Source: Heterobilharzia americana
Lineage: Eukaryota > Platyhelminthes > Trematoda > Strigeidida > Schistosomatidae
Reading direction: 5' to 3'
DNA length: 64,000 nucleotides
Assembly (NCBI GenBank): GCA_944470555.2
Contig: OX104127.1
Coordinates: 67,913,646-67,977,645 of the forward strand
Shown here: in pieces, positions 1 through 11,719 of the stretch
How the letters are laid out: each line of letters starts with the position of its first letter
Numbering within the stretch: the stretch's first letter is position 1
Notes under the pieces: model-generated
What the model was told of the DNA's origin: nothing
What the model saw: the letters and a program-made list of their open reading frames with translations, nothing else
The model's database searches: none
Position numbers and translations under genes: made by a program

Positions 1-449
1 GGATGATGCATGCTGACTGGGTATCAGCCTTGAAATTCTATGAATAAGTTTTTTCCACACCGTAGATGATAATCCTTAAGTTCAAAGGTGTATTCACTTC
101 ACTGGTATGTAACACGTGTAAAGTCCTGTTCTTCTGCAGTTATTTTACTCCCCTAGGCAACCTCACAAAACAAACAGTACTGAAAATGATTTATCTTTTT
201 AAGCAGACAAAATTTGAATGCTTAGTTTTAATTCTGCCTAAGGACCCCTGTAAGAAAGCTAGTCACATGAATAAGAAGGTCAACTTCTGTAAGTCTTTGC
301 CATATAGAAGCTAACCAGTATATATCATCTTCTTTGGAATAAAAAATGAAAAGATAACACTATATAGCAGCAAAGCTGATGTTAAACGGTGCCAAGTACA
401 AAAATTGGGCCTATAAATCTATCCCTTCAAACACCTACGGAGAAATAGT

Positions 450-866
450 AATGATAGATAGTGGCTAACAGTGGAATCCAGGATGCTCATTTCGTCCTAT
501 TTAGGACTCGTCAACTGGATGTACCTGCTTCCCGGTGAGTGATGTGGTTCTCACCGGGATTTGGACTCGGGAGCGATCTCTGCAAACGCCGAAGCGTTAT
601 TCACTACACCACCAAGCCACGATAGCCACTTTTTGTGCGACGGGTATAGTTTTTAGTATATAATTGTTTTTATATGATACAGTCGTTGATTGGACCGAAT
701 CGATCGGTCTTCGTTGGCATATGGGATTCTGTGTGGATGCCTCGATATTACTTGTGCTCTTAAGATAGTATTGATGGATCGAGCCATCCACACAGGATCC
801 CATATGCCAACGAAGACCGATCGATTCGGTCTAATCAACGACGGTATCGTATAAAAACAATTATAT
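450..866 (-). mobile_element. Foldback hammerhead retrozyme (Sm-alpha type) with 17-bp target duplication
   Basis: A 417-bp insertion lies between identical 17-bp direct repeats (acctacggagaaatagt) at 433-449 and 867-883. On the minus strand it carries a tRNA-like head at about 640-540, then a hammerhead fold at about 526-466. The fold has the motif TTGACGAG, a stem II of tcct/agga type and GAAA. The invariant C3 of the core (normally CUGANGA) is T, so self-cleavage should be lost. The part at 666-861 is a long inverted repeat. Hammerhead SINE-like elements of this type are known in schistosomes (Sm-alpha family). The assignment is by pattern recognition. Duplications of this length fit LINE-driven integration. 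Confidence 0.8.
666..861. repeat. Long inverted repeat inside the retrozyme
   Basis: The left arm (about 666-740) and right arm (about 786-861) are reverse complements over some 75 bases with only a few mismatches, around a spacer of about 45 bases. Both arms contain the element's conserved block with gaccgaatcgatcggtc near the centre. The same block occurs as a single copy in other retrozymes (for example near 36010-36070 and 37930-37990). One arm is therefore a duplicated, inverted piece of the element rather than a separate repeat. RNA from here would form a very stable hairpin. Confidence 0.85.
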
Positions 867-1504
867 ACCTACGGAGAAATAGTTATCTTAAATATTCCCA
901 ATGTATGACATCACATTCACTTCCTGTCATAAACTTTTGATTTTGATAACGAGTAAAGCTTTACACTTTATGAATTATTGTTGATGTAAGCTTGCTTGAT
1001 ATTTTATAGCTAGTAAAAGTGCTGACATTATGGAAGGGTTTCTGCTAAATCAATATAAAAGGAAAAACATAAGCTTAGCCAAATAGGATTTGAGAATAAA
1101 TGACACGTTTCACATAGATTTCTATGAACTTCAAAATTCAGCCACATTAATAGTTGGGTGTAATTGTAGTAAGAGAGGTTGTATGAGTGTAAACTGTTTA
1201 AATCATTCAATTTAAATTATTTGTTAATTATGAAGCATGGTATTTCATAGCATTGTCAATCAGTAATTCAATATTACCACTTCACGCTTTTTTAATCTCT
1301 AATGTATCGCACAGTATGAAGTTTGTTGCTCAGTGTTGTGTATTTGAAGCTGATAACAGAGATAAAACTACCACAGAAATTATGCTTTTAGGAGATATTA
1401 CTTAACCTATACAAATAAAATATAATGTATGTGCATCCAAGTGTAATTACAATGCAATTTGCTTGTTGATTTCAAGCAATGGAATGGAGAAAATACATTT
1501 CATC

Positions 1505-1770
1505 CTTTTTTGAGACTTATCATATAGATGTACCTTCGTCCCAGTTAGTGATCATGTTCCCATTGAGTTTTGAGCCGAGTATCCATTGCTTTAAATGCCA
1601 GAATACAACTCACTAGGGTGTTAAGTCATGACAAACTACTCTAATAATCCATATCGGTTATTATTCATTGATAGTTTATTTCTTATCGACTAGCATACTA
1701 AACTTAATTAATTAATAACTGTTGACATATGGGCTCTTTTATCGATGCCTCATTATTGTTTGACGATTAA
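1505..1770 (-). mobile_element. Old degenerate retrozyme copy
   Basis: Read on the minus strand, this stretch follows the order seen in better-kept copies: the conserved block with catatg (near 1728), the tRNA-like head, then the remains of the hammerhead near 1515-1540. Substitutions are many and the catalytic core is not readable. No target duplication was recognised. Confidence 0.55.
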
Positions 1771-1937
1771 TCATGATTTGATTTGCCTGTGAGTGACTAG
1801 GAGTGAAATCTACGTTGAGTACGAACTGTTTTTGAAAACGTCAGCTGAATGCGCCTGCATGTCATTCATGGAAGCCTACTACCAAGCAAATTACATCATG
1901 ACTAGAACTTTAACAATATCGAGACATCCGTTCAAAG

Positions 1938-1942
<5 letters not shown>

Positions 1943-2004
<62 letters not shown>
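1943..2004. repeat. (TA)n microsatellite
   Basis: An uninterrupted run of TA dinucleotides of about 62 bases within the PLD intron. Any reading frame through it gives only alternating Tyr and Ile and is not coding. Confidence 0.95.
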
Positions 2005-2005
<1 letters not shown>

Positions 2006-2737
2006 CAGCAAACATCTGTCAGTAACAGGTGGTTAGAAGTATGAATAAATATCCTGTGCATTCACTTCATCCTTGGTATATGGTATATATTTGAAGTACT
2101 GATCCTTGGTTTTAATACTCTACCGAGTGGTTTATTTCAGAAATATACTTAGAACTGCAATTCTTTGAGCCTTGATATTCCATCGTAGAGGTTTCATTGC
2201 CAGACTATCCTGTGAAACTAGGGCTGTTAATGTCACCAGACTTAGGGATTAAAGGTTCATGAAGCAATTTCCATGTTGAGACAATATAAAATCATTGTCA
2301 TCTTCATATAGAGCTACAAACCTACTTATATATCTGTTTATTTCCCTGAGCATAATTTTCATCGATGCTAAGATGTCTTTGAAATCGTTGAAATTCTTAG
2401 GGCAATGCAACCTGAAACCAACAGGTATCAATCGTAAAGAAAGTTTCTACAACCTCTTAAAATAAGTATTGTCTATGTTTACATGACACGTATTGTTTGA
2501 AATTGGATTCTAATCAACTTTGTACAAATCTCATTTCTTTATATTTTATTCATCTCAGCTATCCACATGCATTCATCAAATTAAGCATTTTCTTGATGAA
2601 AATAATAATCGAACGATATAAGTGGTTTGATAACGTCAAAATACTATAGATAAAAGACGTACCGTATTCCAAATATTGATTACAGATTAAAACTTTTGGC
2701 GAAGAAAAGAATTACATTTATTGTAAGAAAATATTTT

Positions 2738-2842
2738 AATATAATCCTAGCGTGTTTAGGAAAACCAAAACCAAGATATTTTTGAACGTTTTGTTGTGGA
2801 AGCAATAACTTCTTCAGCCAAATATACGGATTTTTATTAGCA

Positions 2843-2877
<35 letters not shown>

Positions 2878-2992
2878 TTTGCCTATAATGATAAAAATTA
2901 GCATATTCGGCTAAAGAAGTTATACCTTTCACAGCCAAGCGTTCGAAAATATCCTGTTTTTGATTTTCTAAGCATGCTGGGATTATATCAAA
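2738..2992. repeat. Foldback element with (TA)n loop
   Basis: The arms at about 2738-2845 and 2880-2992 are imperfect reverse complements over roughly 110 bases (about three quarters identical by eye). They share blocks such as aacttctt.agcc. The loop is a (TA)n run at about 2846-2876. The structure resembles a foldback MITE or two inverted element ends that met at a TA tract. No coding capacity is seen. The parent family is unknown. Confidence 0.7.
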
Positions 2993-3289
2993 ATCTATTC
3001 TTTTAATGATTCAGTCAGATTTGGTGCTCAACTGCTTCCCGGAAATTCGTAATAAAATTGGTCTCGATTACCGCTGTACTGATATTTAGTTCCAAATGAA
3101 CCTCCTTACTTGTATATGGATCCAAATGTTATGGATCTGTTTCGGTTATGTACTCCTTTCACTCGCCTTCATTATAAACATTATAAATGTTTTACTGCGC
3201 TAGCTGTTGCGAAGCAGCTAAAGTTACAACCATCTTAACCTACTGTATATGAAATAAAAATGTTTGCGTATAGTTAAGATTTTGGACCC

Positions 3290-3938
3290 TGATGACAACC
3301 ACGGGCGCAGAAATCTGCAAACAATTATCCATTCTCATTCATTACTTCACCAAGTGCTTATCCACCAATGATTGGTTGGTTCTCTTCCTGTCTTGTCCAC
3401 TCCCAGCTCGGCATTCATGTCACCCCACCACCCATCAGAATTCAGATGTCACTGTCACCACCTCAACTGGGGTATTGTCCATTACTGATTGCAGTTGTCT
3501 GTAGAATTCCTCCTTCTTCTCTTCCTGATCTGCATTATTTGTGGGTGCATAGCGTAGCATTGTATGATTGTGAATCTCCCTCCTTTCGAGTTGAATTCAT
3601 CTTGCTGTCATGATCCTGATCCTGATCTTGATCCTGATCGTTGAGGAGGAGATTGGTTCCCACTGCATGAGACACACACACACACAGGGAGGGAGAGAGT
3701 GTTGGATGTTGTTGGTAGGGGACATCATGATAGCCATTTGAAAACTCAGTGTGTTGTGCTCGTGGTTGTCGTGTCGTGTCGTGTTGTCTGTGTGACAATA
3801 TTGGAGTAGATTATTGACTCCTCTCGAGTTGACAGTTGGGAGAGTCCACTTACATTCTATTCCATTCCATTCCATGTGTAGATTTTGTCAGATTTCCAAC
3901 CTGACGCTTTTATGCAATACCTTCTCTTTTTTGCAGTC
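3290..3938 (-). mobile_element. RTE-type LINE fragment, endonuclease region, inverted
   Basis: The minus strand matches the 5' (AP-endonuclease ORF) part of the LINE copies at 17718-19880 (+) and 36345-37912 (-). It includes the (GGAAT)n, (CACGA)n and (GATCAG)n short tandem repeats that mark this family. It is broken by stops. It abuts a plus-strand reverse-transcriptase piece of the same family at about 3939, which is the layout expected from a twin-primed 5' inversion. Confidence 0.75.
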
Positions 3939-4915
3939 TGTTCAGCTTCAAAAATTGTGCGGAAATTTCATGACCATATTCCTTTCTATTTACCAGCAGC
4001 CCAGTCACGGAATTACCAGTGAACACAAACACTCTAACAAAAGCAGAAGTGTAGTCCTGAACCCCATAAAGTTTCTTAAATCCAAAAAAGCAGCAGTACC
4101 ACATTGAATTCCACCAGAAGCACTAAAAATAAATGCAGAGACAACAGCGGACATGCTCACACCACTACTGCAGGAGGTTTGGAAGTAGGGAAGGAAGGAA
4201 ATGTACCTGGAAGTAGATGGCAAGAAAAACTACTTTGTCAAACTCGCAAAGAAGGGAGACCTAAGTCTTTGTAGGAACTGCCGACGAATCATGCTCCTGT
4301 CCCTGTCCACCCAAACCAAGCAAAATATTATGCCGCATCATCTTGGAGAGATTAAAACATGCTGTGGATTCAAAATTTCGACTTTAACAGACTGGCTGGC
4401 TGGCTGGCTGGATTCAGGAAGTACAAATCATGTGCGCACCAAATTGCAACGCTACACTACGCATCATCATACAACAGAGTATAGAATGACAGTCAACTCG
4501 ATCTTCAACTCAACTTTATCGACTTTGAGAAGGCGTTTGACAGCGTCGACAGAGAAGTAATTCACCAGGCAACTGCTTCAACACTACTCTCTTAGTGCCG
4601 CGAACCTTTATCAAACTCATTCAACAGCTATGTGCTATATGATGCTACATGCCAGCCAAGTGATTCACAATGGGAAGCTCAGTGACGCCTTTGAAGTGAA
4701 GAGAGGAGTAAGACAAAACAAGGTGACCTACTTTCACCGATGATCTTCCTGATTGTGGTTGACTGGACTGGATCATGCAACAGGCAACTGTGAGGAGTGA
4801 GAAGATGGGCATACACTGGCTGGACGGATGAAGGGATCCCAGAAGAAGATTTTGATTTTGCTGATGATGATTTACGTCTAATGTCTTGTTGCACAAACTC
4901 GAAGGTCTACAGACA
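3939..4915 (+). mobile_element. RTE-type LINE fragment, reverse transcriptase region
   Basis: Translated pieces match conserved RT blocks across frameshifts. A fingers region lies near 4000-4200, the block reading IMPHHLGEIK near 4330, a DFEKAFDSVD-like motif A near 4520-4550, a GVRQ-like block near 4700, and a DFADDD-like catalytic motif near 4850-4870. No open frame spans them, so this is a dead copy. It stops at about 4915, where a TTA-rich microsatellite begins, so the C-terminal part is missing. Confidence 0.8.
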
Positions 4916-5059
4916 AAAACCAACAATTATTATAGTTATTATTATCATTATCAGTATAACAATTATTATTATTATGTATATGCAAACACACGCACACGTA
5001 AACTTGTAAACACAATAGGATTTTACGCAATCATCGGTGCAGTGTTTAGGTTTGTGGTG

Positions 5060-5960
5060 GATCATGTGTTTTGTTCTTTTCACAACCATAAAGTTTGCTG
5101 CGTAATATGTTTTCCCAATGGCTGATTTTAGTCAACGTCTCAAAATGATACCTTCCAACTTCCCTCTGTATGGCAGAGTGATATAGACGCTTTTCTTAGG
5201 AACCTTGTATACAGTTGGCTTTCATGCTACTTCACCTCTACAACGGTTTACAAACTTCATAGGATACCCGTTTTTCATGAGTGTTTTGGTCAGTAATTTG
5301 ATATCTTTATCCATCATGTCTGATATACCGATACGATAGATCCTGTTAAACAGGCATTTTACTAGACCTCGCTTGCATTGGTTAGGACAAAAGTTATGAC
5401 ACTTCAGGTGGTTTTCTGTCCATGTGGGCTTTCCGTAAACTGGCCATCTTATTCAACCATCTCATCGACTCAGGAGTATGTCAAAGAATGGCAGATGATT
5501 ATTATTTTTCTGCTCACAAATCAGGCTGATGTGAGTTTTTACGCCGTTAAGTCTATTTGGTAGACAAGCCATGTCCTCATACCTTTCATAAATCACTATG
5601 ATGTCATCAACATTTCTCTTGCAAAGAGGAACTTTAGCGTTGAGATCACCAGCCAAATTTTCGATAAATGATATGTAATTATCAGCTGGTAAAGGACCTA
5701 AGGGACTGCCCATAGCCACACTGTCAACTTGCCGAAGGCGTTCACCTTCAAATGTATAGAGAACTCTATCTGTACATTGCAATAATATCTCCCTCAGAAG
5801 AGTTGAAGTAACAGGAAAGGGGAGTTTTCTAAAATGTATTTGTTGTCCATATTTACATGAATATAGCTGATAAATTATGTGTGAAACTTCATCCAGTAAA
5901 TGATACTTTTTCACTGTGTGACGGTATCTACCATAACCTGTGGGGGACATAGGCACTTAA
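5060..5960 (-). mobile_element. Penelope-like element, reverse transcriptase part
   Basis: The 164-codon frame at 5956-5462 (minus) contains the PLE-type RT block VAMGSPLGPLPAD, then RNVDDIIVI in place of the usual Y.DD catalytic motif, then LPFFDILLSR. Downstream on the same strand (5460-5150) the reading continues, with a break, into the linker reading GKPTW and KNGYPMKF. The GIY-YIG endonuclease is not visible. It is a fragment with the first residue of the catalytic motif altered, hence dead. Confidence 0.8.
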
Positions 5961-5969
5961 TATGTTAAT

Positions 5970-7255
5970 AAATAAGCAAAACACGATAAGCCGCAAAATG
6001 TTTGGGAGATAAACACTGAGGAACGATAATCGCATATTTTCGTGAATAACGGTGTTCATAATATCTAACTGTAGAAAAGTGGTCTCTTTAGTAATCTATT
6101 GATGGCTTATCTTGATAACAATTTAGTTATGGCTAATTGTCTTAAATGGTTGACTTTTAACCAACGTCTTGTATTCCAACCCCATTCTACCTACCGAGGT
6201 TTGCGCGACTAGGTTGTATCATTAGCCCACATTCATGGTAGTTGTAACTCATCGCTAACTGCACGATCATGCACAAGGTTTTATCGGGTGACTTTCAATT
6301 GCTGGCAACGGTCAATCATTACTTAAATAGGGTTCTGACATCACTGCATGATTGTTTAGGCTGCCACAAATCACAACAGGACATCAAAGTACAAGGAAAA
6401 AGACAATAAAGTGGAGAAAAATGGAGATAGATGTCACAGAAATCTATAAGAAACGAAGAAATGAGACCAAGATAAATCTAAAAATAAGGCATGATGATTA
6501 ATTTAACGATAATGTGTGGATTCGCTTGTATCAGTAAGATCGATTTTGAGGAATATCACCTAGAGTCTCAAATCTTTGATTTTGGTTATCACAGCGACCC
6601 CAAGTAGGAAGCCGACATTTCTTTACACGGTTCATCCCAACAGTCAGTGAGTAGATTGGCTAGTGTTGCGTTTCAGTCTGATCTTCTTTTCTAAACTTAA
6701 ATCTATCTTGGCTAATATCTCAGCAATAAATCACATTATATAATAAATTATCTTATTCAACTAACAGTCTTATCTTCTCAAAGTATTAGCTAGTAGAAGT
6801 TTAGTGTCTAGGTTAATTATTTCACAATAGTAGATAATTTTTCTACTCTTATTATGTCTGTATTATTTACAATGACTGAATAATTCATAAAGAATCTATT
6901 TTGGCTGTGCTGGAAAACTGATATTCCAGTGTAGTGTTAAAATAAACTTTCTAGTCAATCAGAAGAAAATAAACATTCTACAGGATTTCTTATTTTACAA
7001 TGGAATGTATTACTTGTTTTGTAAACACATCAGTATTATCATTATATTTTGCTGAGTTGTTTATAAGTTTGCTTTATTGTCTGATTATTTGCTATGTCAA
7101 TACCTTAAGCATACTTTTGCTAAGAAAAAAAAAACATTTACAACATTCAGTAGATTCTAAATTCTAAAACGCTAAACTAGCTTATCTCATTTGAATTATG
7201 ATTATGTTTTTTCACCATGTATCAATTTTCTCATTGTGTTGAAATAAGGAAAGGT
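5970..7255. other. No recognised feature (PLD intron)
   Basis: AT-rich intron sequence with no open frame of interest on either strand and no repeat I can match elsewhere in the window. Confidence 0.5.
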
Positions 7256-7985
7256 TATTTATTATTATTATTATTAGTCCCTTGGGTTCCTAGTGGAACA
7301 TAGGGCTTCAGTAGCACGCCTCCAGTGACCTCTGTTCTCTGAGATCTTTTGAACCTGGTCCCACGACAGCCCACAAGCTCTCATTTCCTCCTCGCACGAC
7401 CTCCTCCATGTCACCCTCAGCTAGGACGTCCAACTCGTCGCTTCCCATGGGGATTCCACTCGAGCAACTGGCCTGACGCGTGATGTCCTCAGTCGGCCTT
7501 CTCAGTGGATGGCCAATCCATCTCCACTTCTTCCTGCATATTTGTTGAGTGATAGATTCTTGGTTGGTTCGTCACCAGCCAGAGCTCCTTGTTGCTTATT
7601 CTTTCTGGCAATCCATGTGATCTTCAGTAGCGAGCCAGGGTAAGCAGTTGTTGACGAATGTCTGTAGTTTATTGGAAATGCCTTTCGTCACGCGCCAAGT
7701 CTCTCAACCATACAGAAGCACTGACTTGACTGAATTGGTGTTGAAAATCCGGATCTTGTTCCACATGCTGAGTGCAGAAGATCTCCAAACTGGTTTCAGG
7801 CTAATGAACACCTGTCTTGGTTTTCCGATTCTGACTTTGACGTCCTCGTCTGTCCCGCCTGTATTTGAAACAATGCTTCCTAGATAAGTGAAGGAGGTTA
7901 CTTCCTTTAAGTTTCTCCCGTTGACGGTGATTGGAGTTTGTTGTTGTTGTTGATGGTGGTGGTGCGGTATTTTCATCACTTCACC
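7256..7985 (-). mobile_element. RTE-type LINE, 3' end copy
   Basis: On the minus strand this reads the C-terminal part of the RTE protein. The block NGRNLKEVTSFTYLGSIVSN and then KVRIGKPRQVFISLKPVWRS run in one frame (7979-7704). After frameshifts comes the terminal WRRSCEEEMRA-like end. It finishes in a (TTA)n tract at 7258-7276, which on the minus strand is the (TAA)n tail typical of RTE elements. It is 5' truncated. Confidence 0.85.
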
Positions 7986-8312
7986 GAAATAGTTTAAAAC
8001 TACATTTTTAGGATGAGATTTTGTGTAAGCTTAAATTAAATTCTTCAGTAGGATGATTAATTTGAAAATGTTTCATAAACTGAATGGTTCATCAATTTTT
8101 AAGTCATTCATAAGTTGTAAAATCCACTTTGACATTTCTCATAGCAAAATAGTTTTTCAACTACTGCTCAACTGTGATATCAGCATAGTTTCCACTGGAA
8201 GCCATTCAGCTGAGATCACAACATGTGATCTCTGATATGACAGTGTTACTAACTAGCAAAAGATACTACCATTGAACAACCTACGTAGTTAGATACCACC
8301 CAGGTTGATCTT

Positions 8313-8495
8313 TAGTATTTCACCAGCTAGATCAGAGTGGTCTAAATACCGGATGTCTGGACCAGTTCAGCTTCCACAGCGCGTAATCCGATTGTATACG
8401 AGTGCATCCGCGTACGCTGCTAACGGGCTCGCCCCCAAACTAGTGAAATAGTCGTCAGGTGTTTAGATTACTTTGATCTAGCTGGCAAAATACTA
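8313..8495. mobile_element. MITE-like element with terminal inverted repeats
   Basis: A 183-bp unit has ends that are reverse complements over about 37 bases with some mismatches. Both ends carry ccagctagatca, at 8322-8333 and, inverted, near 8473-8485. The extreme ends read TA-GTATTT and AAATAC-TA, compatible with a duplicated TA target as left by Tc1/mariner-type transposases. The interior has a further short palindrome near 8378-8420 and no coding capacity. The transposon family is inferred from the ends only. Confidence 0.6.
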
Positions 8496-9046
8496 CGGAT
8501 TAGCCTGAGCTGTTTTTGACTACTCAAGTTGCTCTTTCATTAAATTAGATCTTATGCATACAAGATTTTCTTATTTAATGCAGCATTTATTGTCATACTG
8601 ACTAAACGATGTTTCAGGTATAATGAATATCACCTGATTGTTTCATGATGGTCACATAACGTTTGATATTTAAGTTTAAGATTTTATAACTACTTAGTTT
8701 TTTTAAGTTAAGTGGTAGCAGAATTTTTCATACATGAAAATGACTGAATGTTGAATAATTCCTATTGCACGTGGTTTCGCATTCATTGACCGATTATTAT
8801 TATTATCAAACTTTGTATGACCATCTTGATGGTTTACTTGAAATATGTTGGATTTAAAAATACCGCATTGTTGGACATTGTATTTTTGATGTTGTAGCGC
8901 AGTGCTCTTTGTATATGCATATGCATTAAACTTGATTTCGTTTTTATAACCTGATAGTTTTTATTTTGTTTGTCAATTATTATCTGTCATTTACACAGTC
9001 TATGTAAATCAATATCTAATGTGATAATTTTTTTTTCTCATCATAG

Positions 9047-9621
9047 GCAAGAAAGATTAAATCTGCACCAAGAGGAAGTGCAAAACGAATCATTCAGCGT
9101 CTTGTTCCTGGTCTACTACCATCACATCCATGTACTCCATGGACTGAAACAAAATTATCTACTGTTCTTGTAGATCCAAGACAATCTACAACATGTACTG
9201 TACAAGCTTTACGAAGTGTTGCAAATTGGTCATTAGGAGTTCATTCTGATGATGAAAAAGAATTTCGTAAATCTTTTCGTAAACTTTTTCATCAAAATTT
9301 GCCTACACCATCTATGAAAGATATTAATTTAGATGAAAATAAACATCAAATTGGATTAGAAACATCTGTTTTATCTGCATATATTAATATGATACAAGAA
9401 GCGGAACATTTTATTTATATTGAAAATCAATACTTTGTTAGCTATATACTTGGATCACAAGATCAGCATGATGAAGAAATTTACGGTAGTGAAGGAAATA
9501 ATACTGATGTCAAGAGTACTCATAGATCTGGATCTGAGCATCTACCACCTAGTAATTCTACTGGTTTAGTTAAAAATCGTATATGTGAAGCAATTTATCT
9601 GCGAATATTACGAGCTCATAG
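9047..9621 (+). CDS. Phospholipase D exon (region before the second HKD motif)
   Basis: This exon of a PLD1/PLD2-type phospholipase D, which hydrolyses phosphatidylcholine to phosphatidic acid and choline at membranes, encodes 191 full codons. It follows a polypyrimidine tract and acceptor at 9045-9046 and ends at a GTAAGC donor (9622), leaving two bases of a split codon. Visible family blocks are VQALRSVANWSLGVH (residues about 52-66 of the exon), an IQEAEHFIYIENQYF block near residues 116-130, and ICEAIYLRILRAHR at the end. Between the last two sits an extra hydrophilic, Ser/Asp-rich loop of about 40 residues that human PLD1 has only in short form. The first HKD motif must lie on upstream exons. 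Confidence 0.92.
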
Positions 9622-10441
9622 GTAAGCGAACTTGTTAAGCTAATGCTGTATAGTGTATCTGATAAATACTATCTTTGTCATACGTAAAAGAATATCAGCA
9701 AGTAATTTCAAAGTGATTTAATAGTATATTGACAAACAAAAATTCCCACATGGAAAAAACAACACCTTGTTATTTGTTTACACCACATCTACCGACTGTA
9801 GAAATATACACTTTTAGTTCTAGCAAACTACAGGCGTATTGCTAAAATCTGAGTTTAGCTGAAAGTCAATCAGACTGAATCTTTGGAAAAACAAGCCCTA
9901 TCTATGCTAGCTACCAATAAAAAAGTTGATAAAACTTTAGTGACGGCCAATCACGTTCGAGTGCGTACTGAACAAACAGAATAGAACATCTGGAAGAGTA
10001 ACATAATTGTTGAGAAAAATAGTGTTTCATTCATAGTATATAAGTCTACTCTATGTGAGAAAAAAAGATATCCAGAATTCCAATGGATTTATCGTCTTTG
10101 GAACCATATCATTTGCCTTATTATCACCTATCCATATGTGACTATATCATACCCCTTCGCGGTCTTGCTAAAAGCCTTAGGAACTTTTTAAAACGACTCC
10201 ATATATTACCAACGTTGTTCGTATGCACTCCATTTGTCGGATCAATGAAGTTCTATTCGCGAACAGTGACTTGATGAGGATAACCTATTTCTGACGGCAG
10301 CATGCACATACTGTAGTACCCAATTCTACCCATTTTTTCTATAACTGCTAAAGTAGATTCGCCTAATCTATCTTTTAGCCATTCAAAATGTCTACCTCAT
10401 ATTTCAATGGCATATACCAAGAACCTTTGACTTGCGAAATC

Positions 10442-10443
<2 letters not shown>

Positions 10444-10524
<81 letters not shown>
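10444..10524. repeat. (TA)n microsatellite
   Basis: About 81 bases of uninterrupted TA repeat in the PLD intron. Likely highly length-variable. Confidence 0.95.
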
Positions 10525-10525
<1 letters not shown>

Positions 10526-10799
10526 CTCATCCAGTCCTGCTTAAGTCGTCATTCTTGGTTACGTTTAAATTTGCCAACCAGACATTCATTGATTTCTGCC
10601 GCATCACCTACTCCATTAAACTTCACATCCAAATCTCTTCACAGCTTATGTAGGATCACCAACATGATAAACCGGATGCAAACGAATGATCTTGAATGCA
10701 ATATATGAAACCTGACTGATTATACTTAAGGTTTCCGGTCACTAAAGTTTAGTTCTACTAAGCATTTTAGAACCAATTCCTCAAATTAGTGTTGTGCTT

Positions 10800-11160
10800 T
10801 AAAGCTTTTATCATTATGAAGGTGGAACACATCATGGATTGAGGTCAGTTAAAGAACCATTGAGAACCTGGGAACACTGAAGGGCTATTTCTTCTACTGT
10901 GTCTGACTCTTTGATATTATGCCCCTACAACCCTGCTCGAAAACGGAAGCTTCAAATTTCACAGTGAACGCATTAACCACTCATCCACTGGGTCGAATTT
11001 CAATGTTTCACAGTTTTCTACTTCTTTCAATTCACAATGTGGTACAACTATCATCACCTGAGGTTTTCAGCTGGCATCCGTTTCTTTTCTGATTGTCTCA
11101 TCAGAATTTCAGGACATCCATCTCGAAGAATGTTATTATTGAGCTCTAGTGATTACAAAA
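10800..11160 (-). mobile_element. SINE copy, same family as 22335-22670
   Basis: The minus strand shows the same order of blocks as the better copy at 22335-22670 (+). These are a leader ending in a tRNA-like head (the B-box region is near 10945-10985, degenerate), then the remains of the ribozyme-like tail near 10850-10900. It is strongly mutated. Confidence 0.5.
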
Positions 11161-11719
11161 CAGAGTTAACTTGAAATATAATCTACGCTGAATTAATTAA
11201 TTTGTAAATTAATGTTAGTTAATCGGAAAGAGAAAGAATTACCAATTAACAGCATCGATAACTAGAAATCACTTACATGGATTCGTACGTTTTCCTATTG
11301 TGATCACAGTTATATAGACACTAGATGGATGCTTCGTTTGTTCGTGGCTGAGGTCACCGATGTCTTATCTAAACATATTCATTGTACAGAGAAGCCAAAT
11401 TGCTCAGATCAAATGAATTCAGTTCACTTTGATGAGTGAAACTGAGCATACAGCGTGTTAACAATAGAAAACAGTTTAAAATATTTTCATCTATTCTATC
11501 TTCATAATCTTATGGATTGACATATAAAGGAAAAAGATGATGTTAAAGAATATAGACGAGAAATGTTATGTTATTTCACTTATAATAATGAGTATCCAGG
11601 CTATTTCGAGACCTCCTTATCCAAATAGATGTTGATCGGTTCGATCTAGTATTAAAGTAAAGAATTAAAGTACCAATAAATAAGAATAAGTAATAGTTGT
11701 TTCACAAGAAGTGGAAAAT

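Larger units (their letters stand above)
1..9046 (+). other. Intron of the phospholipase D gene (3' part)
   Basis: The first recognisable PLD exon starts after an acceptor at 9045-9046 and opens in the middle of the protein, beyond the first HKD motif. Everything before it in the window is therefore read as one intron or part of one. No further PLD exon was found here on either strand. The recognisable content is transposon copies, listed separately. The stretches 1-432, 884-1500, 2005-2737, 2993-3289, 5970-7255 and 7990-8310 hold nothing I can name. That the whole stretch is transcribed as intron is inference. Confidence 0.6.

Noticed and set aside
1793..2005. 70-codon plus-strand open frame
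   Set aside because: Its last third is a (TA)n microsatellite translated as Tyr-Ile repeats, and the first part has no recognisable domain.
3368..3798. Overlapping frames on both strands with Asp-Gln and Cys-Val repeats
   Set aside because: They are shadows of the short tandem repeats inside an inverted LINE endonuclease region; the same frames recur in other copies with stops.
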